A stretch of DNA of 64,000 nt from Microvirga sp. (GTDB lineage: Bacteria > Pseudomonadota > Alphaproteobacteria > Rhizobiales > Beijerinckiaceae), in the NCBI RefSeq assembly GCF_014699075.1, contig NZ_JACXAB010000003.1, positions 124,001 through 188,000 of the forward strand. The letters are read 5' to 3'. Position numbers and translations under genes: made by a program. The notes beneath the pieces were generated by a model, which saw nothing but the letters and a program-made list of their open reading frames with translations, searched no databases and was not told the origin of the DNA. Positions 52,922 through 61,891 of this stretch are shown here, piece by piece. The first letter of the stretch is position 1. Every line of letters starts with the position of its first letter.

Positions 52922-53273
52922 CGTTATAAGAGGGTGTCCCGGAAAGACGTATCTATAGAGCCTATGAAGGGGCTAAGCCCGCTGGGTCAGTGGAGGTGCG
53001 CATTTCAGAAATGTCCGCATTCTCAACACGGGTGCTGCAGCGTTGAATCACGCTGGCCGTGCGCCTGTCCATAGCATATGGCAGCCGTAGGATCGGCTGC
53101 ATGGGAATTGTAAACTCTCCAATGCCGTATGGCAGTGTTGATGGATGGTTTACAAAGAAATTTTCAAGCGAGCCCTGGAGCGATCAACCCGGCGATCCAT
53201 GCAGAAGGCACAGGCTCAATAACTAGGCCACAGTAACTTACCATTGCAGACCAACCGAAGAGCGCTGTCAACA
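52922..53273. other. Intergenic stretch between the repeat-protein terminator and the glgA terminator
   Basis: About 350 bp without a credible gene. It contains an 8-bp inverted repeat, TTGTAAAC (53108-53115) and GTTTACAA (53148-53155), and two short copies of a tatggcag motif. It separates two convergent genes and so needs no promoter; it may be the remnant of a lost gene or element, but nothing identifiable remains. Confidence 0.45.
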
Positions 53274-53302
53274 AACCGGGCTGAGACCCGTTCAGCCCGG
53301 TT
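53274..53302 (-). terminator. Terminator after glgA
   Basis: AACCGGGCTGA (53274-53284) and TCAGCCCGGTT (53292-53302) form a perfect 11-bp stem with a 7-nt loop. On the minus strand it is followed by TGTTG. It lies 18 bp after the glgA stop. Confidence 0.65.
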
Positions 53303-53319
53303 ATGAAATGCTTTAGCGG

Positions 53320-54846
53320 TCACGCAGCAGCCGCTTGGCAGGCGCGCTCATACACATCCTGATACCGTGAGGCGGAACGATCCCAACCGTGAGGCCTGTT
53401 CATCGCAGCGCGACGCATGGCCGTGAGACGAGACCTCGAACGGAAGGTCTCAAGGCCTCGCCTGATCGCATCCTTGAACCGGTTGAGCGAAGGTTCGCCA
53501 AACAGGAACCCAGTGACACCATCCTCGATCGTGTCGGCCAACCCGCCGGTCCTGTGCGCGATGGGCAGGGAGCCGAAGCGCTGCGCATACATCTGGCTGA
53601 GGCCACAAGGCTCGAACCGGGAAGGCATGAGCAGAAAATCGCTGCCTGCATACATGCGACGGGCATCGCCCTCGTCATATCCGATCCTGACGCCGACGGA
53701 ACCGGGATGGCGGCTCGACAGAGCTTTCAGTTCCGCCTCGAACCGAGCCTCACCCTGTCCGATTACCGCGATCTGTCCCCCTTGGGAGACGATCGTTTCC
53801 GCCGCCGAGATGGCGAGGTCGACGCCTTTCTGATGAACGAGGCGCGACACCACCGCAAACAGAGGCCCAGAGGATACGTCGAGTCCGAAGTTTTTGCGCA
53901 CAATATTGGCGTTTGCACGCTTGCCTCGGAAGTTCTCGGCCGTAAATCGGCTGACCAAATAAGGGTCGGTGCTCGGATCCCAGCTCGCATCAATGCCGTT
54001 GATGATGCCGTCGAGACGCCCCTCTTCGGCGCGGGTCCGCAGAAGGCCATCGAGACCACACCCGAATTCCGGGCGTGTGATCTCCTGGGCATAGGTGGAG
54101 CTGACGGTCGTGATATGTGACGAGTAGTATATGCCTGCCTTCAGGAACGAGAGCTTGCCGTAAAATTCGACGCCGTTCATCTGAAAGGCTGCATCGGGAA
54201 TGCCCAAATGGGATAAGCGATTCCGGTCGAAGTTTCCCTGATAGGCGAGGTTGTGGATCGTCAGGATCGTCGGAATGCGCTGCCCGCGCCAAGCAAGATA
54301 GGCTGCCGCAAGTCCTGATGGCCAATCGTTAAGGTGCAGAAGATCGGCACGCCACAAGGAATCGCCATTGCCGCAGGCGATGTCGGCCGCCGCCAGGCCA
54401 AGGCGCGCGAAGCGGATGTCGTTATCGCTCCAGTCATTTCCGAAGTTGTCGACATAGGGCGATCCGTCACGGTCGTAGAGTTCCGGGCACAGAAGCACGT
54501 AAACCGTCAGGCCGTCCTGGGTTGTTCCGCGTCCAAGGCCGCAGGCCGGTATGCCGAAGGACGCCGGCAGCCGGGCTATTTCCTCCACATCGCCGATCTG
54601 CGACAGAACTTGGCGATAGCCCGGGATGAGAATTCGTACATCGTAGTGATGGCGGAGCGCGCGGGGCAATGCCGCCGACACTTCACCGAGGCCACCAGCC
54701 TTGATGTAATCAGCGATCTCGGATGTAACGAAAAGAATCGATTGACGGCGCTTAATGGAAACGGAAGCCTGGGCACTACTTAGAAGTTCGGCATGCGCCA
54801 AGGTCGAGACACCTGAAACAGTGTCCAGTTGAGATGAATCCAGCAT
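53320..54846 (-). CDS. glgA: Glycogen synthase
   Basis: A 508-residue GT5 glucosyltransferase that extends alpha-1,4-glucan from ADP-glucose. It has the ADP-glucose site as IKAGGLGEV, then LLHLNDWPSGLAAAYLAWRG, ILTIHNLAYQGNF, GIINGID, VSRLVHQKGVDL and the C-terminal PSRFEPCGLSQMYAQRFGSLPIAHRTGGLADTI. The chain has about 36 extra residues before the first core strand (QSILFVTSE), longer than in E. coli GlgA, and no internal Met offers a clear shorter start. It is divergent from treZ, and no glgB, glgC or glgP gene is present in the window. Confidence 0.92.
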   Translation of the reverse strand: MLDSSQLDTVSGVSTLAHAELLSSAQASVSIKRRQSILFVTSEIADYIKAGGLGEVSAALPRALRHHYDVRILIPGYRQVLSQIGDVEEIARLPASFGIPACGLGRGTTQDGLTVYVLLCPELYDRDGSPYVDNFGNDWSDNDIRFARLGLAAADIACGNGDSLWRADLLHLNDWPSGLAAAYLAWRGQRIPTILTIHNLAYQGNFDRNRLSHLGIPDAAFQMNGVEFYGKLSFLKAGIYYSSHITTVSSTYAQEITRPEFGCGLDGLLRTRAEEGRLDGIINGIDASWDPSTDPYLVSRFTAENFRGKRANANIVRKNFGLDVSSGPLFAVVSRLVHQKGVDLAISAAETIVSQGGQIAVIGQGEARFEAELKALSSRHPGSVGVRIGYDEGDARRMYAGSDFLLMPSRFEPCGLSQMYAQRFGSLPIAHRTGGLADTIEDGVTGFLFGEPSLNRFKDAIRRGLETFRSRSRLTAMRRAAMNRPHGWDRSASRYQDVYERACQAAAA

Positions 54847-55096
54847 GTTAGCTCAGAGGCGCGATCCCCATCGACTCCCCCGCGCCATAGGCAGTCGGGC
54901 TTTTAACTCACTCAGCCAGGATGTGGTTCCACAGAATTTTCATGAAATTTTTGATTAACCCTTTCGGCCAGCTTGGCTGATCAACGCGCGCAATGCACGA
55001 CTTACAGAAATCAGCTTGGCCGTTTTTCGTTTTGCTCCGGAACATTGCCCTGCAATGTTCGTTCGCAAGTGCCTTCCCCTGCTTTCCGGAGTTCAG

Positions 55097-56917
55097 ATGC
55101 GGCGCGTTCACTCCATGCCCTTCGGGGCTGAGATAACCCCCGATGGTATTCGCTTTGCCCTATGGGCTCCCACGGCCAAGGATGTGCGGCTCGTGCTCGA
55201 TACGGCCGAGCTTCCAATTGTGGCCGATGACGATGGTTGGTATCGCCACGTTTCACAGGATGCTCATGCGGGCAGCCGCTACGGCTATAAAATTGATGGC
55301 AGCCTCGTGGTGCCCGATCCAGCTTCCAGATTTCAGCCTGATGATGTCCACGGCCTGAGCCTCGTTGTGGATCCCGGAGCATATCATTGGTCTGACACAG
55401 CTTGGACGGGACGTTCCTGGGAAGAGACCGTCCTCTATGAAGTGCATGTGGGCACTGCCACCCCAGAGGGCACCTACGCAGGCCTGGTGACCAAGTTGGA
55501 GGACCTGCGCGATCTCGGCATCACGGCCGTCGAACTCATGCCCATCGGCGAGTTCCCGGGACGGCGCAACTGGGGCTATGACGGCGTTCTCCCCTACGCG
55601 CCGGATGCAGCCTATGGCAGCCCCGACGACCTGAAGCGCCTCGTGGAACGCGCACATGCCCTCGGCATCATGGTCTTCCTCGACGTGGTCTACAATCACT
55701 TCGGCCCGTCAGGCAATTATCTCCACGCCTATGCAACGACCTTCTTCACGGAGCGTCACCCGACGCCCTGGGGCGCGGGCATCAACGTGGATGGGGAAGG
55801 CAGCCGCAACGTGCGCGACTTCTTCTTTCACAACGCGCTCTACTGGCTGGAGGAATTCCATATCGATGGCCTTCGATTCGATGCCGTGCATGCGATTGTG
55901 GACGACGGCAAGCCGCATTTCATTGAGGAGCTGGCAAACAGAATCCGTGAAGCCATTCCCGATCGCCACGTTCACCTGGTGCTCGAAAATGAAGCCAACC
56001 AGGCGCGCTGGCTAGGCCGCGAAGCTGATGGGCAACCAAAGCTCCACACGGCACAATGGGCCGATGACATCCACAACGCGTGGCATGCGCTTCTGACCGG
56101 CGAGAACGAAGGCTATTACGAAGATTATGCCAACCGACCGCTCGAGCACCTCGGACGAGCGCTGGCGGAAGGTTTCGCCTATCAGGGCGACCCGTCTCCG
56201 CATAAGGACGGCGTCACCCGCGGCGAGCCCTCGGGCCATCTGACACCAACAGCCTTCGTGTCCTTTCTTCAGAACCACGATCAGGTGGGCAATCGCGCCT
56301 TCGGTGAACGCCTTTCGCATCTGATCTCACCCGAGCGCCTCGCTCTCGCACAAGGCGTCTTCCTCCTGTCGCCGCACATCCCGCTGATTTTCATGGGCGA
56401 GGAGTGGGCCGCCTCGACGCCATTCCAGTTCTTCGTCGATTTCGAGAGCGAGCCGGATCTGGCCAAAGCCGTACGCGAGGGACGACGCGGCGAGTTCAAG
56501 CGCTTCAAGGCTTTCACGGATCCGGAGATGTCGCAGCGCATTCCCGATCCGACCGACCGCGCGACCTTCGAGCGATCCAGGATCGATTGGTCAGAGCCTC
56601 GGCAATCGCCTCATCGAGAGTTTCACGCGCAGACCCGTCACCTGCTTGACCTTCGACAGACGGAGATTGTGCCTCTTCTAAAGAGCCAGTATCGCGGCTC
56701 GCGCTATACGATCTCACCCGAAAGAGCTCTCGCCGTGAACTGGACCTTTTCAGCTGGCACGCTTCGCCTGCTGGCCAATTTCGGAGACAGGACCGTGAGT
56801 GCGGCGACGGACGAAAATTTTCGCGTGCTCTGGTCCAACGGGAACGCCGAGAATGCGGATCAAAGCGTTCAGCTTCCGCCTTGGTCGGCAATCGTCATGA
56901 AGGGAGCATCCGCATGA
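55097..56917 (+). CDS. treZ: Malto-oligosyltrehalose trehalohydrolase
   Basis: A 606-residue GH13 enzyme that releases trehalose from maltooligosyl-trehalose. An N-terminal CBM48-like domain (about 1-100, MPFGAEITPDGIRFALWAPTAKDVRLVL) precedes the barrel with YNHFGPSGNY, the nucleophile Asp262 in GLRFDAVHAI, the acid Glu297 in LENEANQ and Asp395 in QNHDQVGN. EEWAASTPFQFFVDF is characteristic of TreZ. GGAG six bases upstream supports the ATG at 55097; the frame opens earlier, at 55016, but that extension does not look like family sequence. It overlaps the MalQ-TreY gene by 4 bp. Confidence 0.93.
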   Translation: MRRVHSMPFGAEITPDGIRFALWAPTAKDVRLVLDTAELPIVADDDGWYRHVSQDAHAGSRYGYKIDGSLVVPDPASRFQPDDVHGLSLVVDPGAYHWSDTAWTGRSWEETVLYEVHVGTATPEGTYAGLVTKLEDLRDLGITAVELMPIGEFPGRRNWGYDGVLPYAPDAAYGSPDDLKRLVERAHALGIMVFLDVVYNHFGPSGNYLHAYATTFFTERHPTPWGAGINVDGEGSRNVRDFFFHNALYWLEEFHIDGLRFDAVHAIVDDGKPHFIEELANRIREAIPDRHVHLVLENEANQARWLGREADGQPKLHTAQWADDIHNAWHALLTGENEGYYEDYANRPLEHLGRALAEGFAYQGDPSPHKDGVTRGEPSGHLTPTAFVSFLQNHDQVGNRAFGERLSHLISPERLALAQGVFLLSPHIPLIFMGEEWAASTPFQFFVDFESEPDLAKAVREGRRGEFKRFKAFTDPEMSQRIPDPTDRATFERSRIDWSEPRQSPHREFHAQTRHLLDLRQTEIVPLLKSQYRGSRYTISPERALAVNWTFSAGTLRLLANFGDRTVSAATDENFRVLWSNGNAENADQSVQLPPWSAIVMKGASA

Positions 56918-59900
56918 GCAAGCTGGATGCTCTGCTTGAGCGGGTGTCCGCGCTTGTCGGCATTTCCCCAGACTACAGCGATGCCTTCGGGAAACGCGTT
57001 GAGACGAGTTCCGAGACGCGCAAAGCCCTGCTCTCCGCTCTCGGGCTCGACGTCTCATCCGAGAAAGGCGCACAGGAGAGTCTGAAGCGCCTTGAGCGAC
57101 TGAAAGCAGGCTCAGTGCCCGCTGTTATAACGGTCGAAGCCGGAGCACCCGGGAAGATCAAGCTGCGTGGGGCAGCTGATGCCTCGACCTGGACGCTGAC
57201 GGAGGAAGACGGAACCACCCATGATGGCCGGCTTACCAAGGCCAGCCGCACTCTCGACCTGCCCTCCCTTCCAATGGGCTATCACCAACTTCAGTTGGGT
57301 GACCGAGCGGCAACCATCATCGCCGCTCCTGAGAGGTGTTGGGAGCCCGAAGCTCTGAAGGGTGACGCGAGATTGTGGGGGTTGACGGCACAGGTCTATT
57401 CCCTGCGCTCAGAGCGTGATCTCGGGATCGGCGACTACTCGGACGTGGGGCTCGCCGCAGAGGGTGTCGGTCGTGTTGGCGGCGCGTTCCTGGGCCTGAG
57501 CCCGGTCCACGCACTTTTCGCGGCGGATCGTTCGAAGATATCCCCCTATTCTCCATCCTCGCGCCTGTTCCTCGAATCCCTCTACATTGACCCGACGATT
57601 GTCGAAGGTTTCATTGAGAGTGGCGCGCAGAAACTCCTTGAGGCACCAGACGTGCAAAAGCGCCTCGCCAAGCTGCGAGATGCTTCACTGATCGATTATG
57701 CCGAGGTCTGGGCCATCAAGATCCCGATCCTGGATGCTCTGTGGACCTGGTTCCAAGCCTCGGGTGATCATAGTGCTCTCGACGCTTTCCGCCGACAGGG
57801 CGGCGAAGCTCTGGAGGCGCACGCGACCTTCGAGGCGCTCTCCGACCATTTCCGGGCGCAAGGTCGCTTCTGGACCGGCGAGTGGCCCGACTCCTTCCGG
57901 TCAGTCCGTTCTGACGAGGTCGGGCGCTTCCGGTTGGAGAAGCCAGAGCGTGTCGCCTTCCATGCCTGGCTGCAATGGTTGGCAGACCGGCAGTTGGGGC
58001 AGGCCGCCCAGCGGGCCCGCGCCGCCGGACTTCCCATCGGACTTTATCGCGATCTTGCCGTTGGGTCAGATGGCGGCGGATCTGAGATCTGGTCGACGCC
58101 CGAGCGCTATGCTCCCGGGTTATCCATCGGCGCGCCGCCGGATCCGCTCGGCCCGCAGGGGCAGGATTGGGGTCTGCCGCCCTTCAACCCGCTCACCCTG
58201 GAAGAGCAGGGTCTTGCTGCCTTCCGCAATCTCGTCTCGGCCAACATGCGCCATGCCGGCGCGATCCGCATCGACCACGCCTTCCAGCTTCAGCGTCTCT
58301 TCCTGATTCCGTCCGGTGCTCCGGCCTCGCAGGGGGCCTATGTGGATTACCCGTTCGAGGCCATGCTGGCGGTGCTGCGCATCGAGAGCCACCGCGCGCG
58401 TTGTCTCGTGATTGCGGAAGACCTCGGAACCGCGCCTGAAGGCTTCTCCGATGCGATCATGGAATCGGGTGTTCTCAGCTACCGGGTCCTCCCCTTCGAG
58501 CGCGAGGGCTCGGCCTTCAAGAAACCGGCCCAATACCCACGTTCGGCCCTTGCCGTGATCACCACCCACGACCTGCCGACCTTCACAGGATGGTGGCGCG
58601 GCCTCGATGTTGACCTGCGCCAGACCCTCGGCATCTTTAACCCGAAGACCTCTGACCAAGAGCGTGTCGCACGCAAGGCTGACAAGGTTCATTACACCAA
58701 GGCGCTTGCGGCAGAGGGTCTTCTAGCCTCGATGCAGGCACCGGAAGAGCCGCCGCTGGAAGCAACCATCCGTTACCTCGCCCGCACGTCCTCAGTGCTC
58801 ACAGCCGTGCAGATCGAGGATGCATCCGGCGAGCTGAACCAGCCGAATATGCCGGGCATGGACGTTGGTCACCCCAACTGGCGCCGCAGGCTGTCGAACA
58901 CGGTCGAGGACATTGCCGCTCCGGGCAGTCTGCTGGCGAAGCTCGCCGTCGCCCTCACCGAAGAGGGCCGGGACATTCGCGCCCGCAGGAGCAGCCTTGC
59001 CTCGCCGCCACCGCGCGCCACCTACCGCGTGCAATTTCACAAGGATTTCACGTTCGACGATGCCGTGAAGATTGTGCCTTATCTGGCAAGGCTCGGCATC
59101 AGCCATGTCTATTCCTCGCCCATCCAGGCGGCCGCGCCGGGATCCACCCACGGCTACGACATCGTCGATCATTCCGTGATCAATCCGGAGTTCGGTGGCG
59201 AGGAAGGGTTCCGCCGTTTCTCTAAGGCTCTGAAGGAGCACGGCCTCAAACTCGTGCTCGACATTGTACCGAACCACATGGGCGTCGGCGGAGAATCCAA
59301 CGGCTGGTGGCTCTCCGTGCTGGAATGGGGGCGCCTCTCCCCCGTGGCCGATGCTTTCGACATCGACTGGGAGCGTCCCGGAGCAGAGGGAAAGCTGATC
59401 ATCCCATCCCTGGGTGGCCTTTATGGCGAGGTTCTCGAAAGAGGTGAACTGCAGCTGAAATTCGATCCCGAGAACGGCTCCTTCAGCGTGTGGCATTGGG
59501 AGCATCGTTTCCCGGTTTGTCCGACAACTTACCCCGAGATCCTCGATCGCGCTTTGGTGTCCCTGAGCAATCCCGAAAAAGCCGGGAAGCTGCGAAACGT
59601 CACCGAACGCTTGCACGCCATGAGAGAGCAGGCCACCAGCGGGAGTTCCTCTTCTCTTCCAGTAGAGGCGGAGGGGCTGAAGCATGATCTCGCACAGGCT
59701 GTTGCTGGCTCTGCGGACATGCGGAAAGCCATCGATAGAGCCGTTGCGGCCTTTAACGGAAACCCGGATGATGCGGGAAGCTTCGAGGCCCTGCACCGCC
59801 TGCTGGAGGCGCAGGTCTACCGTCTTGCCTTCTGGCGGGTGGCATCGAGCGATATCAACTACCGCCGGTTCTTCGACATCAATACCCTGGCCGGCATCCG

Positions 59901-61767
59901 CGTCGAGATCCCGCACGTCTTCGACAAGACTCATGAGCTGATCCTCCGCCTCGTGAACGAGGGTCTCGTTCACGGCCTCAGGATTGACCACATCGATGGC
60001 CTCGCCGACCCGGAGGGCTATGCCCGCACCCTTCAAGAGAAGGTTGGCCCCGGTTTCTACGTGGTGGTCGAGAAGATCCTTGAGCCCGGCGAGGAACTGC
60101 CCCCCTGGCCCGTGGCAGGAACGTCGGGATACGACACACTCAACGTGATCGACGGCGTGCTGGTGGACGGACGAGCGAGCGATGATTTCGAGCGGATCTA
60201 CCGCGAGGGATCGGGTCTCCAGGGCTCCTACGGGGATCTCCTTAAGGAAGCCAAGGTCGAGATCATGGAGAAGAACTTCGCCAGCGAACTCGGGGTTCTG
60301 GTCTCCGACATCAAGGTCATCGCCGATGCCAACCGCCGCACACGCGACTATACCACATTCGCCCTGCGCCAAGCCTTGGTAGAGATCGTTGCCGCGTTCC
60401 CCGTCTACCGCAGCTATCTGAAAGAAGGTGAGCCTGCAGCCGAGGACGTGCGGCTGATCGAGGAAACGATCGCGGCTGCCAAAACCTCCAGCGCTCTTCC
60501 CGATCAAACCGTGCATGGCTTCATCGCCTCGGCCCTTCTCGGCCGAACGCAGTCCGGCGACGCTGACAACGTGCGCCGCTTCCGCCGCCGGTTCCAGCAG
60601 CTCACAGGGCCTGTCATGGCCAAGAGCCTGGAGGACACGCTCTTCTACCGGTATGGCCGCCTGATTGCCCTGAACGAAGTAGGCGGTGATCCCGGTCATT
60701 TCGGCCTGTCACCAGAGGGCTTCCATCGGTTAAACGAAGATCGTGCGCAAAACTGGCCTCACGCCATGATCGCCACCGCAACGCACGACACCAAGCGCGG
60801 CGAAGATGCGCGCGCCCGGCTTCTTGCACTCTCCGAAATGCCAGAAGAATGGGCGGAGGCCCTCGAGCTCTGGAAGGAGCTGGCATCCCCTCACCTGTCA
60901 CAGATCGACGGGGTTCCGGCGCCTGATGACAACGATCAGGTCATCCTGCTCCAGGCCCTCCTTGGCGCGTGGCCCTTGGAACTTCTGGAGAAGGCTGATT
61001 GCAAGAAATTGGCCTCGTTTCAGGAGCGGATGGAGGGCTATCTCACGAAGGCGCTCCGTGAAGCCAAGCGACACACGAGCTGGGTTGCCCCGCATGAAGC
61101 CTATGAGGAGGCCGCTCTCGGGCTTCTCAGAGCCGTGCTCGATCCGAAGGCCTCATTCCTGGAACGCTTCGGTGATCTGAACCGGCGCCTGTCTGTATTG
61201 GGCATGCTGAACGGATTGACCCGCACAGCCCTCAAGCTGACATTGCCCGGTGTGCCTGACATCTATCAAGGTACGGAGTTCTGGGATTTCTCCCTGGTCG
61301 ATCCCGACAACCGGCGTCCGGTGGATTACGCAGCTCGTTCCATTGCGCTGGAGAAAGATGACGCTCTCACCTCTCTGATGAGGGCTTGGACTGATGGGCG
61401 GATCAAGCAGAGGATCATCGCCGCTCTGTTGCGAGACCGGGCCCAATCACCTGCACTCTATGCGGAAGGCAACTATCAGACGCTGAAAGCCGAAGGTGAC
61501 CGTGCGGACCATCTTCTGGCTTATGTCAGGCGGCATGGGGCCGATTCGCTTGCCATCGTCGTTCCGCGTCTGTGGGCAGGATTGATGAAGAGCGATAACC
61601 CATCCATCGATGCTGCAATTTGGGGGGACACAAGCATTGAGCTTGCACAGGGTCGTTGGCTGAACGTGATAACAGGCAATGAAGTGCTTGTTGACGGGAG
61701 TCGGGCAAAAGTGTCTGGCCTGATGGGGGACGTTCCTTTCGCCGTTCTCAGGCTGAGGCCCTCATAG
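56914..61767 (+). CDS. malQ-treY: Fused 4-alpha-glucanotransferase (MalQ) and malto-oligosyltrehalose synthase (TreY)
   Basis: A 1617-residue fusion. The MalQ part (about 1-670) is a GH77 amylomaltase with D454 in RIDHAFQLQR, E502 in VIAEDLGTAP and D553 in THDLPTFTGWW. The TreY part (about 702-1617) is a GH13 synthase that turns the reducing end of a maltodextrin into trehalose linkage. It has ATYRVQFHKDFTFDDAVKIVPYLARLGISHVYSSPI, D1025 in LRIDHIDGLADPEGY, E1053 in VVEKILEPGEELP and D1292 in THDTKRGEDARARL. All catalytic residues are kept in both halves. The ATG at 56914 overlaps the treZ stop (ATGA), so the two are coupled. Confidence 0.93.
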   Translation: MSKLDALLERVSALVGISPDYSDAFGKRVETSSETRKALLSALGLDVSSEKGAQESLKRLERLKAGSVPAVITVEAGAPGKIKLRGAADASTWTLTEEDGTTHDGRLTKASRTLDLPSLPMGYHQLQLGDRAATIIAAPERCWEPEALKGDARLWGLTAQVYSLRSERDLGIGDYSDVGLAAEGVGRVGGAFLGLSPVHALFAADRSKISPYSPSSRLFLESLYIDPTIVEGFIESGAQKLLEAPDVQKRLAKLRDASLIDYAEVWAIKIPILDALWTWFQASGDHSALDAFRRQGGEALEAHATFEALSDHFRAQGRFWTGEWPDSFRSVRSDEVGRFRLEKPERVAFHAWLQWLADRQLGQAAQRARAAGLPIGLYRDLAVGSDGGGSEIWSTPERYAPGLSIGAPPDPLGPQGQDWGLPPFNPLTLEEQGLAAFRNLVSANMRHAGAIRIDHAFQLQRLFLIPSGAPASQGAYVDYPFEAMLAVLRIESHRARCLVIAEDLGTAPEGFSDAIMESGVLSYRVLPFEREGSAFKKPAQYPRSALAVITTHDLPTFTGWWRGLDVDLRQTLGIFNPKTSDQERVARKADKVHYTKALAAEGLLASMQAPEEPPLEATIRYLARTSSVLTAVQIEDASGELNQPNMPGMDVGHPNWRRRLSNTVEDIAAPGSLLAKLAVALTEEGRDIRARRSSLASPPPRATYRVQFHKDFTFDDAVKIVPYLARLGISHVYSSPIQAAAPGSTHGYDIVDHSVINPEFGGEEGFRRFSKALKEHGLKLVLDIVPNHMGVGGESNGWWLSVLEWGRLSPVADAFDIDWERPGAEGKLIIPSLGGLYGEVLERGELQLKFDPENGSFSVWHWEHRFPVCPTTYPEILDRALVSLSNPEKAGKLRNVTERLHAMREQATSGSSSSLPVEAEGLKHDLAQAVAGSADMRKAIDRAVAAFNGNPDDAGSFEALHRLLEAQVYRLAFWRVASSDINYRRFFDINTLAGIRVEIPHVFDKTHELILRLVNEGLVHGLRIDHIDGLADPEGYARTLQEKVGPGFYVVVEKILEPGEELPPWPVAGTSGYDTLNVIDGVLVDGRASDDFERIYREGSGLQGSYGDLLKEAKVEIMEKNFASELGVLVSDIKVIADANRRTRDYTTFALRQALVEIVAAFPVYRSYLKEGEPAAEDVRLIEETIAAAKTSSALPDQTVHGFIASALLGRTQSGDADNVRRFRRRFQQLTGPVMAKSLEDTLFYRYGRLIALNEVGGDPGHFGLSPEGFHRLNEDRAQNWPHAMIATATHDTKRGEDARARLLALSEMPEEWAEALELWKELASPHLSQIDGVPAPDDNDQVILLQALLGAWPLELLEKADCKKLASFQERMEGYLTKALREAKRHTSWVAPHEAYEEAALGLLRAVLDPKASFLERFGDLNRRLSVLGMLNGLTRTALKLTLPGVPDIYQGTEFWDFSLVDPDNRRPVDYAARSIALEKDDALTSLMRAWTDGRIKQRIIAALLRDRAQSPALYAEGNYQTLKAEGDRADHLLAYVRRHGADSLAIVVPRLWAGLMKSDNPSIDAAIWGDTSIELAQGRWLNVITGNEVLVDGSRAKVSGLMGDVPFAVLRLRPS

Positions 61768-61891
61768 GCAAATGCAAGTCGTCTGCGAGAATGGAGAGCC
61801 GAACTTATAGTTCAGCTTAGCGGGGACTTCCTGCAGGCTTGCGCGTTGACGAGCACAGACATTTTGCCTCGCTTGGCTTCCGAGATTTCCA

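Noticed and set aside
47900-53156. A 14-bp match, TTTGTAAACCATCC at 47900-47913 and its complement at 53143-53156
   Set aside because: Matches of this length are expected by chance between sites in a 64-kb window, and the two places share no other feature.
58792-60699. 635-residue open frame on the minus strand
   Set aside because: Shadow of the MalQ-TreY gene, whose catalytic residues are all in the plus frame.
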